A stretch of 64,000 nucleotides of DNA, from the NCBI RefSeq assembly GCF_007679325.1, contig NZ_VEGI01000005.1:187376-251375 (forward strand), written 5' to 3'. Origin of the DNA: Arthrobacter sp. U41 (GTDB taxonomy: Bacteria; Actinomycetota; Actinomycetes; Actinomycetales; Micrococcaceae). Positions 18,332 to 27,597 of the stretch are shown one piece after another; the stretch's first letter is position 1; the number at the start of each line of letters is the position of its first letter. The position numbers and the translations under genes were made by a program. The notes under the pieces are model-generated. The model searched no databases. It was given only the letters and a program-made list of their open reading frames with translations, and was not told where the DNA came from.

Positions 18332-19440
18332 TACTGGAGTACCCGCCATCCGCGGTCATTGAGGGCTTCGATTAACATTTCGTGCTTGTTGGGCAGCACG
18401 GAGATTTCCACCATGCCCACGTTCTGTCCCGAGGAGTGGTCCAGCCGGAGGTCCTCGAGGTTGACGCCGATCTCGCCGATCTCCGTCAGGAGTTTGGCGA
18501 TCTGCCCGGGTGTGTCGTCCACCAGGACGGTCAGCCAGGAGTACGCCTGCGGCGGTCCGCCGTGCTTGCCCGGGATGCGGGACTGCCCGGCGTTGCCTTC
18601 GCTGATCAGTTGTGCGAGGTCCAGCCGGGCGCCAGGCGCCGTCGGGTTCTCGAGCGTGCCGATGAGGCGGTTGAGGTCTTCGCGGACCCCGTGCAGGATT
18701 TCCACGACCTTGTCCGCGTTCGCCCCGAGGATCTGCACCCACAGGGTGGGGTCGCTCGCTGCGATCCGCGTGACGTCCCGCAGTCCGTTGCCGGCGAGGG
18801 ACAGCGCATGCAGGGGTGTGCCCTGCAGCCGGCTGGCCACGAGTGAGGACACCACCTGGGGCAGGTGCGAGACGAGCGCCACCGCCTCGTCGTGTTCCTC
18901 GGCCCCGAACTCGGAGACGACGGCGCCGAGGTCCCCGGCCAGTGCGCGCGCTGCCTTGAGGGCCTGCGGAAGGGTCTCTTCCGAGGGGCACAGGACCCAC
19001 GGCATCGAGGTGAACAGTTCGCCGCGGGCGGCGACGGGACCGGACTTTTCGCGGCCCGCCATCGGGTGGGTGCCCACGTACCGGCCGAGGTCGGCGCCGC
19101 GGGCCCGGAGCTCGGACTGGATGCCGGCCTTGACGCTGGCGATGTCCACGACGGTAGCCTCGGGGTAGTCCTTGAGGGCGCGTTCCACAACGTCCGCGGT
19201 GACATCCGGCGGTGCGGCGACCACTACGAGTTCCGGCTGCTCGCCGTCAAGGCGCGCCAAAGGCAGGCCGGCGCCGATGTCGACGGCGACAGCCTGGTTG
19301 GTGGGCGAAGGGTCGGAGAGGAAGACTGCCACTCCGCGGCCCCGCAGGCCCAGACCGATGCTGGTGCCAAGGAGCCCGGTCCCCACGACCACGACCGGGC
19401 CGTTGAGGTGGCCGCGGCCGTGGGTGCGAAAGGCGGACAT
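18331..19440 (-). CDS. tyrA: Prephenate dehydrogenase
   Basis: A 369-residue NAD(P)-dependent enzyme of tyrosine synthesis. The Rossmann motif GTGLLGTSIG is at about residues 20-29. The catalytic His region GTHPMAGREKSG follows. The helical dehydrogenase domain runs to about 280, and the C-terminal ~75 residues form an ACT domain (VLVDDTPGQIAKLLTEIGEI), probably for tyrosine feedback. Substrate preference for prephenate over arogenate is assumed. It follows the pseudouridine synthase with a 2-nt gap. Confidence 0.92.
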   Translation of the reverse strand: MSAFRTHGRGHLNGPVVVVGTGLLGTSIGLGLRGRGVAVFLSDPSPTNQAVAVDIGAGLPLARLDGEQPELVVVAAPPDVTADVVERALKDYPEATVVDIASVKAGIQSELRARGADLGRYVGTHPMAGREKSGPVAARGELFTSMPWVLCPSEETLPQALKAARALAGDLGAVVSEFGAEEHDEAVALVSHLPQVVSSLVASRLQGTPLHALSLAGNGLRDVTRIAASDPTLWVQILGANADKVVEILHGVREDLNRLIGTLENPTAPGARLDLAQLISEGNAGQSRIPGKHGGPPQAYSWLTVLVDDTPGQIAKLLTEIGEIGVNLEDLRLDHSSGQNVGMVEISVLPNKHEMLIEALNDRGWRVLQ

Positions 19441-19442
19441 GC

Positions 19443-20720
19443 CTACAGCCCTACGGATGCCAGCAGGTGGCCGACTTCCTGCTTGCCGAGGTTGCGGATG
19501 CTGCCCTGGCGCTGGTCGCCCAGGCCGATGGGCCCGACCTTCACGCGGACCAGGCGGAGCACCGGGAAACCGACGGCGTCAAACAGGCGGCGGACGATCC
19601 GGTTCTTGCCCGAGTGCAGCACGACCTCGATCAGCACGTGGCCCGGGGTGGAGTCAACGAGCCTGAAGGAGTCCACCGAAGCGATGCCGTCTTCGAGTTC
19701 CACGCCGGCCTTCAGCTCGGCGCCGATACCCTGCGGGAACGGGCCGCGGACCTGCACGAGGTAGGTCTTGGGCACTTCGTAGGACGGATGCGTCAGGCGG
19801 TTGGCGAGTTCGCCGTCGTTGGTCAGCAGCAGCAGTCCCTCGGTGGCGACGTCGAGGCGCCCGACGTGGAACAGGCGTTCGCCGTGGCTGTTGCGGACGA
19901 AGTCGCTGATGCACGGGCGGCCGTCCGGGTCTTCCATCGTGGAGACAACGCCCTTGGGCTTGTTGAACACCATGTAGACCATGTTCTCGTCCAGCTGGAT
20001 GCGGAGACCGTCAACGTGGATCACGGCGGACTTGGGGTCCACGCGGACACCGAGCTCGGTGACCACCTGGCCGTCGACCTCAACCCGGCCCTCGGCGATC
20101 ATTTCTTCGCAGACACGCCGTGAGGCGACGCCGGCCGATGCCATGACCTTCTGGAGGCGGATGCCGTCCTGGTCGTGCAGTTCGGACTGGGGAACCTCGG
20201 CGCGGGGGCCGCGCTTGCGGGCCGGCTTGCGCACGGGCCCGAGGCTCTGGCCGAAGCGTTCGCTGCCGAAGGCTCGGGAACCGGTGGCCTTGGCCGCCCC
20301 GGCGCCGATGCGCGGCTTGGGCTTGAGGGCCCCGGGCGTGCCGGGGGCCTTGCCGAAGCCAGGCTTGCGGGCGGCAGCCTTGCGGGCCGCTTCCTTGCCG
20401 GAGGGCGCCTTGGACTTCCAGTCCCCGGAGGCGGAGCGGCTTGCCGACGGCGCGCCGTCGGGTCCCTGCAGGTCCGGATCGATGAAGGCCTCTTCGCGGG
20501 GCTTGGGGTGCTTGAAGGGGCGGTCGCTGCCGCCCTTGTAGCCGGCTCCCCCGCCGCGGCTTCCGCCCTTGTAGTCGGCTCCGCCGCTGCGGCCTGCGCC
20601 GCCCTGGGCGCCGCCGCCGGAGCCCTGTGCGCCGCGGCCGGAGCCCTGTGCTTTGTTTTGTCCGGCACTGTTGCGTCCCGAACTGTTACGTGGTGAACCC
20701 TGGCGTCCCGCCTGTGTCAT
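19443..20720 (-). CDS. Pseudouridine synthase (RsuA/RluB family) with long basic N-terminal extension
   Basis: A 425-residue rRNA pseudouridine synthase. The first ~170 residues are low-complexity and rich in Gly, Ser, Lys and Arg, with GGGAQGG- and YKGGS-type repeats. An S4 RNA-binding domain follows (LQKVMASAGVASRRVCEEMI). The catalytic domain contains GRLDVATEGLLLLTND with the essential Asp, and the HSGKNRIVRR motif. ATG 20720 is chosen because GAAGGA lies upstream. RluB-type members modify helix 89 of 23S rRNA; the exact target here is not known. It sits between scpB and tyrA in the operon. Confidence 0.9.
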   Translation of the reverse strand: MTQAGRQGSPRNSSGRNSAGQNKAQGSGRGAQGSGGGAQGGAGRSGGADYKGGSRGGGAGYKGGSDRPFKHPKPREEAFIDPDLQGPDGAPSASRSASGDWKSKAPSGKEAARKAAARKPGFGKAPGTPGALKPKPRIGAGAAKATGSRAFGSERFGQSLGPVRKPARKRGPRAEVPQSELHDQDGIRLQKVMASAGVASRRVCEEMIAEGRVEVDGQVVTELGVRVDPKSAVIHVDGLRIQLDENMVYMVFNKPKGVVSTMEDPDGRPCISDFVRNSHGERLFHVGRLDVATEGLLLLTNDGELANRLTHPSYEVPKTYLVQVRGPFPQGIGAELKAGVELEDGIASVDSFRLVDSTPGHVLIEVVLHSGKNRIVRRLFDAVGFPVLRLVRVKVGPIGLGDQRQGSIRNLGKQEVGHLLASVGL

Positions 20721-20837
20721 GACCCGTCCTTCGTTTGTTGTCCACGGCCACTGTCTCCCGACAGCACCCGCAGGCTGGGGCGAACAGCGCCCCGGTGGAT
20801 ACTCGTGTGCGGGTTGTTGCACCCGCACCAATTATGT

Positions 20838-21560
20838 CTACATTCTTCCTGCGTCGTAGTACTCTTCGATGCCTTCCAGCCCCGGAAGATGGGGTGAAAG
20901 TTGCGGTAGTTCCGCCACCGAGCCGATTCCCATTCTTTCGAGGAAATACGACGTCGTGCGGTACAGGATGGCCCCGGACTCCGGATCATTTCCTGAGTCC
21001 TCGATCAACCCCCGCTGCGTCAGCGTCCGCACGACAGAGTCAACGTTGACTCCTCGAATTGCAGACACCCGCGCCCTTGATACGGGCTGGCGGTAAGCGA
21101 TGACGGCGAGCGTTTCGAGCGCCGCCTGCGTCAGCCTGGCTGTCTGTCCCTCCAGCACGAACTTGCCGACAATGTCGGCGAACTCCGCGCGTGAATAGAT
21201 CCGCCAGCCTCCGGCGATATTCCGCAATTCAAAACCCCGGGGGGCGGCACGAAAGCCAGCAGTCTTGATAGCGAAACTGGCATCGTCCACATCCGGGGCA
21301 TTAACAGTATAGCCGTTATACTCCCGCTGCAGTTCCGCAAGCAGGTCCTCGACGACGTCGACGGTCAGGTCCAACCCGGCGGCGAGCTCGGCCGCCGTCG
21401 CCGGCTGGTCGATCACCATCAGGACCGCCTCGAGGGCTGCCCGGGCGCTCCCGGGAAACTCACCGCCGCCGGGGAGGCTTCCGACGTCGGCCGGGCCTGT
21501 GGTGTCAGGACCGGTGATGCCGGGACCGGTGTCGGGTGCGGCGTCGGATGCTTCGTTCAC
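20838..21560 (-). CDS. scpB: Segregation and condensation protein B
   Basis: A 240-residue winged-helix protein that dimerises and binds ScpA in the SMC condensin complex. The family segment ALETLAVIAYRQPVSRARVS followed by IRGVNVDSVVRTL is plain, and the N-terminal ~35 residues are a disordered leader. The start overlaps the scpA stop by 4 nt (ATGA), so ScpA and ScpB are coupled. The pseudouridine synthase follows after about 117 nt. Confidence 0.95.
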   Translation of the reverse strand: MNEASDAAPDTGPGITGPDTTGPADVGSLPGGGEFPGSARAALEAVLMVIDQPATAAELAAGLDLTVDVVEDLLAELQREYNGYTVNAPDVDDASFAIKTAGFRAAPRGFELRNIAGGWRIYSRAEFADIVGKFVLEGQTARLTQAALETLAVIAYRQPVSRARVSAIRGVNVDSVVRTLTQRGLIEDSGNDPESGAILYRTTSYFLERMGIGSVAELPQLSPHLPGLEGIEEYYDAGRM

Positions 21561-22411
21561 GGCTGCTCCTCGTATTCTTCACTCAGGTTCGCGCTGCTCC
21601 AGGCTTCGCCGTCGGCGGTCCAGCGGACAGTCAGGTCCCCCAGCGGGAGCACCTGCTCAAAGCCCACTGCCTTGTCCCGGAACATCTCCAGCAGCGCCAG
21701 GAAGCGCGCCACAACGACGAGGGTGGATTCGGCGTCGGCGATCAATGCCCGGAAGGTCAGCGGTCCGGCAAGCTGCAGCCGGTGCCCCAGCAGTTCGGCC
21801 TGTTCCTTGACGCTGACGGGGGTGCCGTGCAGGTGGGCGAGGCCCACCTCGGTGGGTGCGGCCTCCTTGGGTTTGAGGGCGGCCTCGGCGAGGGCGGCGA
21901 ACTGCTGCGGGGTGTGCCGCCACAGGAGCTCCGGCAGAAGTGCCGCGAAGTGGCCTTCCAGCGCGACCTGCCGGGGATACCGCGCGGCCTCGAGCTCGAG
22001 GGTGGAACCCATCATGCCCGCCACCTGCTTGAACGCCTTGTACTGCAGGAGCCGGGCGAAGAGGAGGTCACGGGCCTCCAGCAGGGCGATATCTTCCTCG
22101 TCCTCCACCTCGCCGGCCGGCAAGAGCCGGGCTGCCTTGAGGTCCAGCAGGGTGGCGGCGATGACGAGGAATTCGCTGGCCTCATCAAGAGCCCACTCCT
22201 CGCCCAGTTTCTGCAGGCCTTTGATGTATTTGATGAATTCGTCGGTGACGGTGGACAGCGCCACCTCGGTGATGTCCAGCTGGTGCTTGGAAATCAGGCC
22301 GAGCAGGAGATCGAAGGGGCCGGTGAAGTTGGCAAGCCGGACCTCGAATCCGGGTTTTTTCGCGGGCGGCGACGACTCCGGCTGCGCTGTGGGGGTCCCT
22401 GTAACCGTCAC
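21557..22411 (-). CDS. scpA: Segregation and condensation protein A
   Basis: A 284-residue kleisin that bridges SMC heads. The N-terminal signature FEVRLANFTGPFDLLLGLIS (about residues 22-41) and the following KHQLDITEVALSTVTDEFIK match ScpA, and a C-terminal winged-helix region ends the protein. It begins 8 nt after the parA stop. Both the parA-scpA and scpA-scpB linkages are normal for actinobacteria. Confidence 0.95.
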   Translation of the reverse strand: MTVTGTPTAQPESSPPAKKPGFEVRLANFTGPFDLLLGLISKHQLDITEVALSTVTDEFIKYIKGLQKLGEEWALDEASEFLVIAATLLDLKAARLLPAGEVEDEEDIALLEARDLLFARLLQYKAFKQVAGMMGSTLELEAARYPRQVALEGHFAALLPELLWRHTPQQFAALAEAALKPKEAAPTEVGLAHLHGTPVSVKEQAELLGHRLQLAGPLTFRALIADAESTLVVVARFLALLEMFRDKAVGFEQVLPLGDLTVRWTADGEAWSSANLSEEYEEQP

Positions 22412-22419
22412 GGTCCTGG

Positions 22420-23319
22420 CTAGGGCGCGCCGCCGCGCGAAATGAGCTCTTTGGCCAGGTTGCGGTAGGCGTCGGCGCCGATGTGGTTGCCGGCGTAGCT
22501 GGTGATGGGCTCGGCCGCGACGCTGGCATCAGCGAACTTGATGGACCGCTTGATCACGGTCTCGAAGACCTTGTCGCCGAAGGCCTCCACCAGTCGGGAG
22601 ATCACTTCGCGGCTGTGCAGGGTGCGGGCGTCGTACATCGTGGCCAGGACGCCGTCGACCTGGAGCCGGGGGTTCAGCCGGTCCTGGACCTTGTCGATGG
22701 TCTCCACCAGCAGCGCGACGGCGCGCAGGGCGAAGAACTCGCAGATGAGCGGGATGATGACGCCGTGGGCGGCGGTCAGCGCATTGACGGTGAGCAGGCC
22801 GAGGGAGGGCTGGCAGTCGATCAGGACGACGTCGTAATCGTCCTCGACTTTCTTGAGGGCGCGGTCCAGCACCTGCTCGCGGGCAACCTCGTTGACGAGC
22901 TGGACTTCCGCGGCGGAGAGGTCGATGTTGGCCGGGAGCAGGTCCACGTTCTCGACGCCGGTCTTGTGGATGGCGTCGCGGATGTTCACCTTGCGGTCCA
23001 TCAGCACGTTGTAGACCGTGAGGTCCAGTTCGTGGGGATTGATGCCGAGGCCTGCGGAGAGCGCGCCCTGGGGGTCGAAATCGACGAGGAGCACCCGGCG
23101 GCCGTATTCGGCCAGCGCGGCAGCCAGGTTAATGGTGGAGGTGGTTTTACCCACTCCGCCCTTCTGGTTGACCATGGCGATGACCCGCGCGGGGCCGTGG
23201 GATGACAGCGGCGCGGGCTCCGGAAAGTCGCGTTGAGGGCGCCCGGTGGGGCCCATAACGGCGTCTTCCAGATCGAGTTCGGTGCCTTCCAGAGTTGCTG
23301 AACCCTGTTCGCTGCTCAC
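22420..23319 (-). CDS. ParA/Soj family ATPase linked to scpAB
   Basis: A 299-residue ParA ATPase. NQKGGVGKTTSTINLA is the deviant Walker A; VDFDPQGALSAGLG and LIDCQPSLGLLTVNAL follow. An acidic ~45-residue leader precedes the ATPase fold. GTG 23319 is chosen because the product fits the family size, though GGATAGATAC is a weak ribosome site. No ParB is adjacent, which is usual for this scpAB-linked ParA. In many actinobacteria xerD stands directly upstream; here xerD is about 31 kb away and dctA is the neighbour. Confidence 0.9.
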   Translation of the reverse strand: MSSEQGSATLEGTELDLEDAVMGPTGRPQRDFPEPAPLSSHGPARVIAMVNQKGGVGKTTSTINLAAALAEYGRRVLLVDFDPQGALSAGLGINPHELDLTVYNVLMDRKVNIRDAIHKTGVENVDLLPANIDLSAAEVQLVNEVAREQVLDRALKKVEDDYDVVLIDCQPSLGLLTVNALTAAHGVIIPLICEFFALRAVALLVETIDKVQDRLNPRLQVDGVLATMYDARTLHSREVISRLVEAFGDKVFETVIKRSIKFADASVAAEPITSYAGNHIGADAYRNLAKELISRGGAP

Positions 23320-23358
23320 GTATCTATCCACACTTTCGATGACGGTGATGGTGGTGCT

Positions 23359-23404
23359 TGATATTCTGCCTGCGTGATTTCTCTGCCTGCTTTGATCTAC
23401 CTGC
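23359..23404 (-). repeat. Three short direct repeats in the parA leader
   Basis: Read on the minus strand, the unit GCAGGYAG followed within 0-4 nt by ATCA occurs three times, at 23393-23404, 23375-23390 and 23359-23373. They lie 40-85 nt before the parA start, where an operator or leader structure would be expected. No known motif is recognised. Confidence 0.4.
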
Positions 23405-23409
23405 TTTTT

Positions 23410-23437
23410 GATCTGCGCTGAACCTCCAGCGCAGATC
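23410..23437. other. Perfect 11-bp hairpin in the parA-dctA intergenic region
   Basis: GATCTGCGCTG and its complement enclose a 6-nt loop. On the minus strand it is followed by AAAAAG, on the plus strand by TTATT. It could terminate plus-strand transcription, form a structured parA leader, or mark an old junction. The remainder of the 287-bp gap (23320-23606) holds no supported gene. Confidence 0.5.
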
Positions 23438-23550
23438 TTATTCCTCCCAAGGTTACAGCGCCCGACACGGTATTCCGCGGACCTTGACAGCGGCCAATAT
23501 TTGAGCCTCAACCTTCTGGTAGAAGTCGAAGGTTGCCATGCGGGCACGAG

Positions 23551-23586
23551 AAACCGCCCGGACCCTTGGGGGCGTCCGGGCGGTTT
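23551..23586 (-). terminator. Rho-independent terminator of dctA
   Basis: AAACCGCCCGGAC pairs perfectly with GTCCGGGCGGTTT around a 10-nt loop, 21 nt past the dctA stop. The U-tract is short, ending TTT. Confidence 0.75.
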
Positions 23587-23606
23587 GTCTTGGGCCGTCC
23601 TGCGAA

Positions 23607-24974
23607 TCAGGCGTTCGCCAGGACCGGTCGGGCCGGCTCGGTGGCAGCCTCGGGGGCTGTCTCGTGCACACCATGTCCGGCGATCATCGTCTGCTCGTCG
23701 AAGGGTTCGCTGCCCGCGAGGACCCGCTCCACGCGTCCGCCGTCGATCTCCTTGACCCAGGTGCCGATCAGCACGGTGGCGACGGCGTTTCCGGTGAAGT
23801 TGGTCAGGGCGCGGGCCTCGGACATAAAGCGGTCGATTCCGACGATCATGCCGACTCCGCCGAGCAGTTCCGGCTTGTGGGCCTGGAGTCCGGCAGCGAG
23901 GGTGGCCAGTCCGGCGCCGGTGACACCGGCAGCGCCCTTGGAGGCAATGATCATGAAGATCAGCAACGACACCTGAGCGCCGAGGTCCAGCGGCGTGCCC
24001 ATGGCGTTGGCGACGAACAGGGACGCCATGGTCAGGTAGATGGCGGTGCCGTCAAGGTTGAAGGAGTAGCCGGTGGGGACAGTGACGCCGACGACCGGCT
24101 TGGACACGCCCAGGTGTTCCATCTTCGCAATCAGGCGCGGCAGGGCGGCCTCGGAGGATGAGGTGGAGAAGATCAGCAGGTACTCGCGGCCCAGGTACTT
24201 CATCAGCCGGAAGATGTTGACGCCGGCGACGATCTTGAGGAGGCCGCCCAGGATCACCACGATGAACAGGGCGCAGGTGACGTAGAACGCACCCATCAGG
24301 GTGGCCATGCTGAGGATGGCCTGCATGCCGGTGGCACCGACGACGGCGGCAATCGCACCGAACGCTCCGATCGGGGCCAGCCACATGATCATGACCAGGA
24401 TGCGGAAGACGAGGGCCTGGCCGTAGCCGACGGCCTTGAGGATCGGGGCGCCCTGCGGGCCCATCTGCTGGAGGGCGAAGCCCACCAAGAGCGCGGCGAG
24501 CAGGGTCGGCAGGACCGGGATGTCGCCGGGGATGATACCCAGCAGGAAGTCGACGGTGCTGTCCGTGGCGGCCTTCTTGCTCGGATCGTAGGGGGCCAGC
24601 TTGAGGCCCTCGCCCGGGTGGATCAGGTTGCCGACCACGAGGCCGATGGCCAGCGCGAAGGTGGACATGACCATGAAGTAGCCCAGTGCCAGCCCGCCGA
24701 CCTTGCCGACAGTGGCCGCCTTGGCGATCGAACCGATGCCCAGCACGATGGTGCAGAAGATGACCGGGCCGATCATCATCTTGATGAGTTTGATGAACCC
24801 GTCACCGAGGGGCTTCAGGGATTTGGCGAACTCGGGGAAGAGCAGCCCCACCAGTGCGCCGAGGATGACGGCGGCGATGACCGCGATGTACAGGTAATGG
24901 GACTTGTCGAGCCCCTTGCGCTTTTTGACCGGCGCCGCGGCCAGTGCCGCTGACTCTCCTCGTTGAGAGGCCAT
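23607..24974 (-). CDS. dctA: C4-dicarboxylate:cation symporter DctA (DAACS family)
   Basis: A 455-residue inner-membrane carrier for succinate, fumarate and malate, driven by H+ or Na+. Eight hydrophobic helices and two re-entrant loops are predicted. The substrate-site segments SSSEAALPRLI, PTGYSFNLDGTAIY and ASKGAAGVTGAG are intact, as in DctA and GltP. AAGGAG precedes the ATG. It diverges from the two-component genes at 25110-27541, which resemble CitA/DctS systems and are its likely regulators. Glutamate or aspartate specificity cannot be fully excluded. Confidence 0.9.
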   Translation of the reverse strand: MASQRGESAALAAAPVKKRKGLDKSHYLYIAVIAAVILGALVGLLFPEFAKSLKPLGDGFIKLIKMMIGPVIFCTIVLGIGSIAKAATVGKVGGLALGYFMVMSTFALAIGLVVGNLIHPGEGLKLAPYDPSKKAATDSTVDFLLGIIPGDIPVLPTLLAALLVGFALQQMGPQGAPILKAVGYGQALVFRILVMIMWLAPIGAFGAIAAVVGATGMQAILSMATLMGAFYVTCALFIVVILGGLLKIVAGVNIFRLMKYLGREYLLIFSTSSSEAALPRLIAKMEHLGVSKPVVGVTVPTGYSFNLDGTAIYLTMASLFVANAMGTPLDLGAQVSLLIFMIIASKGAAGVTGAGLATLAAGLQAHKPELLGGVGMIVGIDRFMSEARALTNFTGNAVATVLIGTWVKEIDGGRVERVLAGSEPFDEQTMIAGHGVHETAPEAATEPARPVLANA

Positions 24975-25109
24975 GGTGTTCTCCTTAGTAGGCTGGAAGT
25001 CGGCGGCCCAGGCTGTGGGCCTGTCGCGTCCGTTCTGCGTGTTCCACCATCATTGGGGATGGAGTGACGCGCATCACCCTTGCGTTCATATTGGTCATGG
25101 AAGGTGTTG

Positions 25110-26831
25110 ATGATCCACCGCTGGAGCATCGCCCGACGGCTGTTTGTGGCCCATCTGCTGTTCATGCTGGCCCTGACCGCCATCGTCGGCACGGCCACGT
25201 TCGTTGACGCCCGCGACCAGGCCTATGACGAGGCCGGCCGGCGGATGGCCGCCGTCGCGACCACCATGGCGGACAACCCGCTTGTACTGGACGCGGCCGG
25301 CGCCGCGAATCCCACGCCCCTCCTGCAGCCGTACGCCCTGAAGGTCATGGCGGACGCGGACGCGGACTTCATCACGATCATGGCGCCGGACCGCACCCGG
25401 TGGACCCATCCCAAGGACGAGGAACTCGGCAAGCCCTACATCGGGTCCATCGACGCCGCCCTGGACGGCCAGGTCTTCACGGAGATCACGGCCGGCACCC
25501 TGGGCCCCTCCGTCCGCACCATTGCCCCGGTCAAGGACGCGGACGGCACGGTGCGGGCCCTCGTCGCGGCCGGGGTAACGGTCCGCACGGTGGACATCGC
25601 CGTCTCCGGCAGGCTGCCGGCGCTGCTGGCCATCGGGCTGGCCCTGCTTGCGGGCGGATCGGCGGCGTCCTGGCTGCTGGGACGGTACCTCCGGCAGGTC
25701 ACCCGGGGCTGGGGTCCGGAGCAGCTCGCCCAGCTCTTCGCCTATTACGAATCGGTCCTCCACTCGGTCCGCGAAGGCGTCATCCTGATCGATCCCAAGG
25801 GCAAGGTGGTGATGTACAACGACCAGGCCGCCGAACTGCTGGGCCTCGCTCCCCGCACGTCTGACGGCGGAGATCCGGCTGCCGGCCGCGACGGTACGGC
25901 GGCCGACGGCGGCCGGCAGGAGGCGCCGTCGCTCGCGGACCTCCCGCTGGCCCCCAGCCTCAGGGAGCTGTTCGAGTCGGGCCGGACCGCGCTCGACGAG
26001 ATCCACCTGACGGGCTCGCGGATCCTCGTGGTGAACCAGGGACCCGCCGTCGGGCCCGGCTCCGCCGCCGGACGCACCGGCGCGGCCGTCTACGGGACCG
26101 TCGCCACGATCCGCGACCGCACGGAAATCGAGTCCCTCGGCAGCGAACTGGAGACCATGCGCACGCTCTCCGATGCCCTGCGCGCCCAGACCCACGAGCA
26201 CGCCAACCGGCTGCATACGATCGTCTCCCTGATGGAACTGGGACGGGGCACGGAAGCCCTGGACTTCGCCACCCAGGACCTTGAGCTCAGCCAGCGGCTG
26301 ACCGATGACCTGGTGAGCTCCATCGAGGAGCCGGTGCTGGGCGCCCTCATCATGGGCAAGGCGGCCGAGGCCCACGAGCGGGGCGTCGAGTTGACCCTCA
26401 ACACCGGCGGGAACGGGCACGGGCCCGCTCCAGTGACCGGGCTGGCGGTGCAGGACCTTGTGGCCATCCTGGGCAACCTCCTGGACAACGCGATCGACGC
26501 CGCGGCCGAGGCACCCGCGCCGCGACTCGTGGAGCTCACGGTGGAACCTGCCCCCGGCGCCCTGGAGATCACGGTGGAGGACAGCGGGCCGGGGATCGAT
26601 CCGCAGGCCGTGGATGACATCTTCCGGCACGGCTTCAGCACCAAATCTCCGGGACCGTTCGGGCGGGGCCTTGGCCTGGCACTGGTCCGCCAGGCGGTGC
26701 AGCGGCTCGGCGGTACCATGACAATCACCAGCCCGGCCGGAGCACTGTTCCGGGTCACGCTGCCAACGTCGCCGGCGGGGTTAACGGCCGCACCACCGGC
26801 GACATCACTGACCACCGAGGGACAGCAATGA
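25110..26831 (+). CDS. Sensor histidine kinase, CitA/DcuS/DctS family
   Basis: A 573-residue membrane sensor. Helix 1 (about residues 8-28) and helix 2 (about 170-190) flank a periplasmic-type Cache/PAS sensor domain. A cytoplasmic PAS follows (SVLHSVREGVILIDPKGKVV). The H-box is QTHEHANRLHTI. The ATPase domain shows NLLDNAIDAA, EDSGPGIDP and GRGLGLALVRQAV. ATG 25110 is chosen because GGAAGG lies 5 nt upstream. The stop overlaps the regulator start by 4 nt. Divergent dctA suggests that it senses a C4-dicarboxylate; that is inference. Confidence 0.9.
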   Translation: MIHRWSIARRLFVAHLLFMLALTAIVGTATFVDARDQAYDEAGRRMAAVATTMADNPLVLDAAGAANPTPLLQPYALKVMADADADFITIMAPDRTRWTHPKDEELGKPYIGSIDAALDGQVFTEITAGTLGPSVRTIAPVKDADGTVRALVAAGVTVRTVDIAVSGRLPALLAIGLALLAGGSAASWLLGRYLRQVTRGWGPEQLAQLFAYYESVLHSVREGVILIDPKGKVVMYNDQAAELLGLAPRTSDGGDPAAGRDGTAADGGRQEAPSLADLPLAPSLRELFESGRTALDEIHLTGSRILVVNQGPAVGPGSAAGRTGAAVYGTVATIRDRTEIESLGSELETMRTLSDALRAQTHEHANRLHTIVSLMELGRGTEALDFATQDLELSQRLTDDLVSSIEEPVLGALIMGKAAEAHERGVELTLNTGGNGHGPAPVTGLAVQDLVAILGNLLDNAIDAAAEAPAPRLVELTVEPAPGALEITVEDSGPGIDPQAVDDIFRHGFSTKSPGPFGRGLGLALVRQAVQRLGGTMTITSPAGALFRVTLPTSPAGLTAAPPATSLTTEGQQ

Positions 26832-27541
26832 GTGACATCCGTGTACTCGTCGTCGAAGACGAGCCCATCGCCGCGGCAGCCCACGCCGCCTACATCGGCC
26901 GGCTGGAGGGATTCACGTTGGCCGGTTCGGCCCCCGACGGTCAGTCCGCGCTCCGGCTGATGACGGACTTCGCGGCGGCGGGCACGCCGGTGGAGCTGGT
27001 TCTGCTGGACATGAACCTGCCGGATCTGCACGGGCTGGACATCGCGCGGCGGATGCGGGCCGCCGGGCTGTTCGCGGACATCATCGCCATCACGGCCGTC
27101 CGGGAACTGAATATTGTCCGCAGCGCGGTGGCCACCGGGGTGGTCCAGTACCTGATCAAGCCGTTCACCTTCGCGACGTTCGCGGACAAGCTCGCCAGCT
27201 ACCGGCTCTTCCGGGAGCAGCTGGCCTCCCCCGCCGCCGGCCAGGCCGGCCCCGGTGCGTCCCAGAGCGATGTGGACCAGGCCTTCGCGAGCCTGCGGGC
27301 GCCCTCCGAGCTGCCGCTGCCCAAGGGGCTGGCCGCGTCCACGCTGGATTCGGTGCAGGACTTCATGAAGCAACAGTCCGGGGCCGTATCTGCCAGCGAG
27401 GTCATGGATGCCCTGGGCATGTCCCGGGTCACCGCCCGGCGCTACCTGGAATACCTCGCCGACGCCGGCACGGTGTCCCGGACGGCACGCTACGGCGCGC
27501 CCGGCCGGCCGGAGAACGAATACCGCTGGAGGCGAAACTAA
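26828..27541 (+). CDS. Response regulator, CitB/DcuR/DctR family
   Basis: A 237-residue DNA-binding regulator. The receiver domain has the acidic cluster VVEDEP, the phosphoacceptor Asp in LLDMNLPD, the TAVRE switch and KPF. The C-terminal helix-turn-helix (VSASEVMDALGMSRVTARRY) matches the DcuR/CitB type. It is coupled to the kinase by ATGA. It probably activates dctA across the 135-bp divergent region. The accessory region begins directly after its stop codon. Confidence 0.9.
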   Translation: MSDIRVLVVEDEPIAAAAHAAYIGRLEGFTLAGSAPDGQSALRLMTDFAAAGTPVELVLLDMNLPDLHGLDIARRMRAAGLFADIIAITAVRELNIVRSAVATGVVQYLIKPFTFATFADKLASYRLFREQLASPAAGQAGPGASQSDVDQAFASLRAPSELPLPKGLAASTLDSVQDFMKQQSGAVSASEVMDALGMSRVTARRYLEYLADAGTVSRTARYGAPGRPENEYRWRRN

Positions 27542-27597
27542 ACGGACGCACCTTCCTCGGTATCGACGGACACCGCCACATCAACTGCCTCTCATTT

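Noticed and set aside
23453..23674. Small minus-strand frame in the parA-dctA gap (ends MATFDFYQK...)
   Set aside because: It crosses the dctA terminator, has low-complexity upstream residues and no ribosome site; probably not translated.
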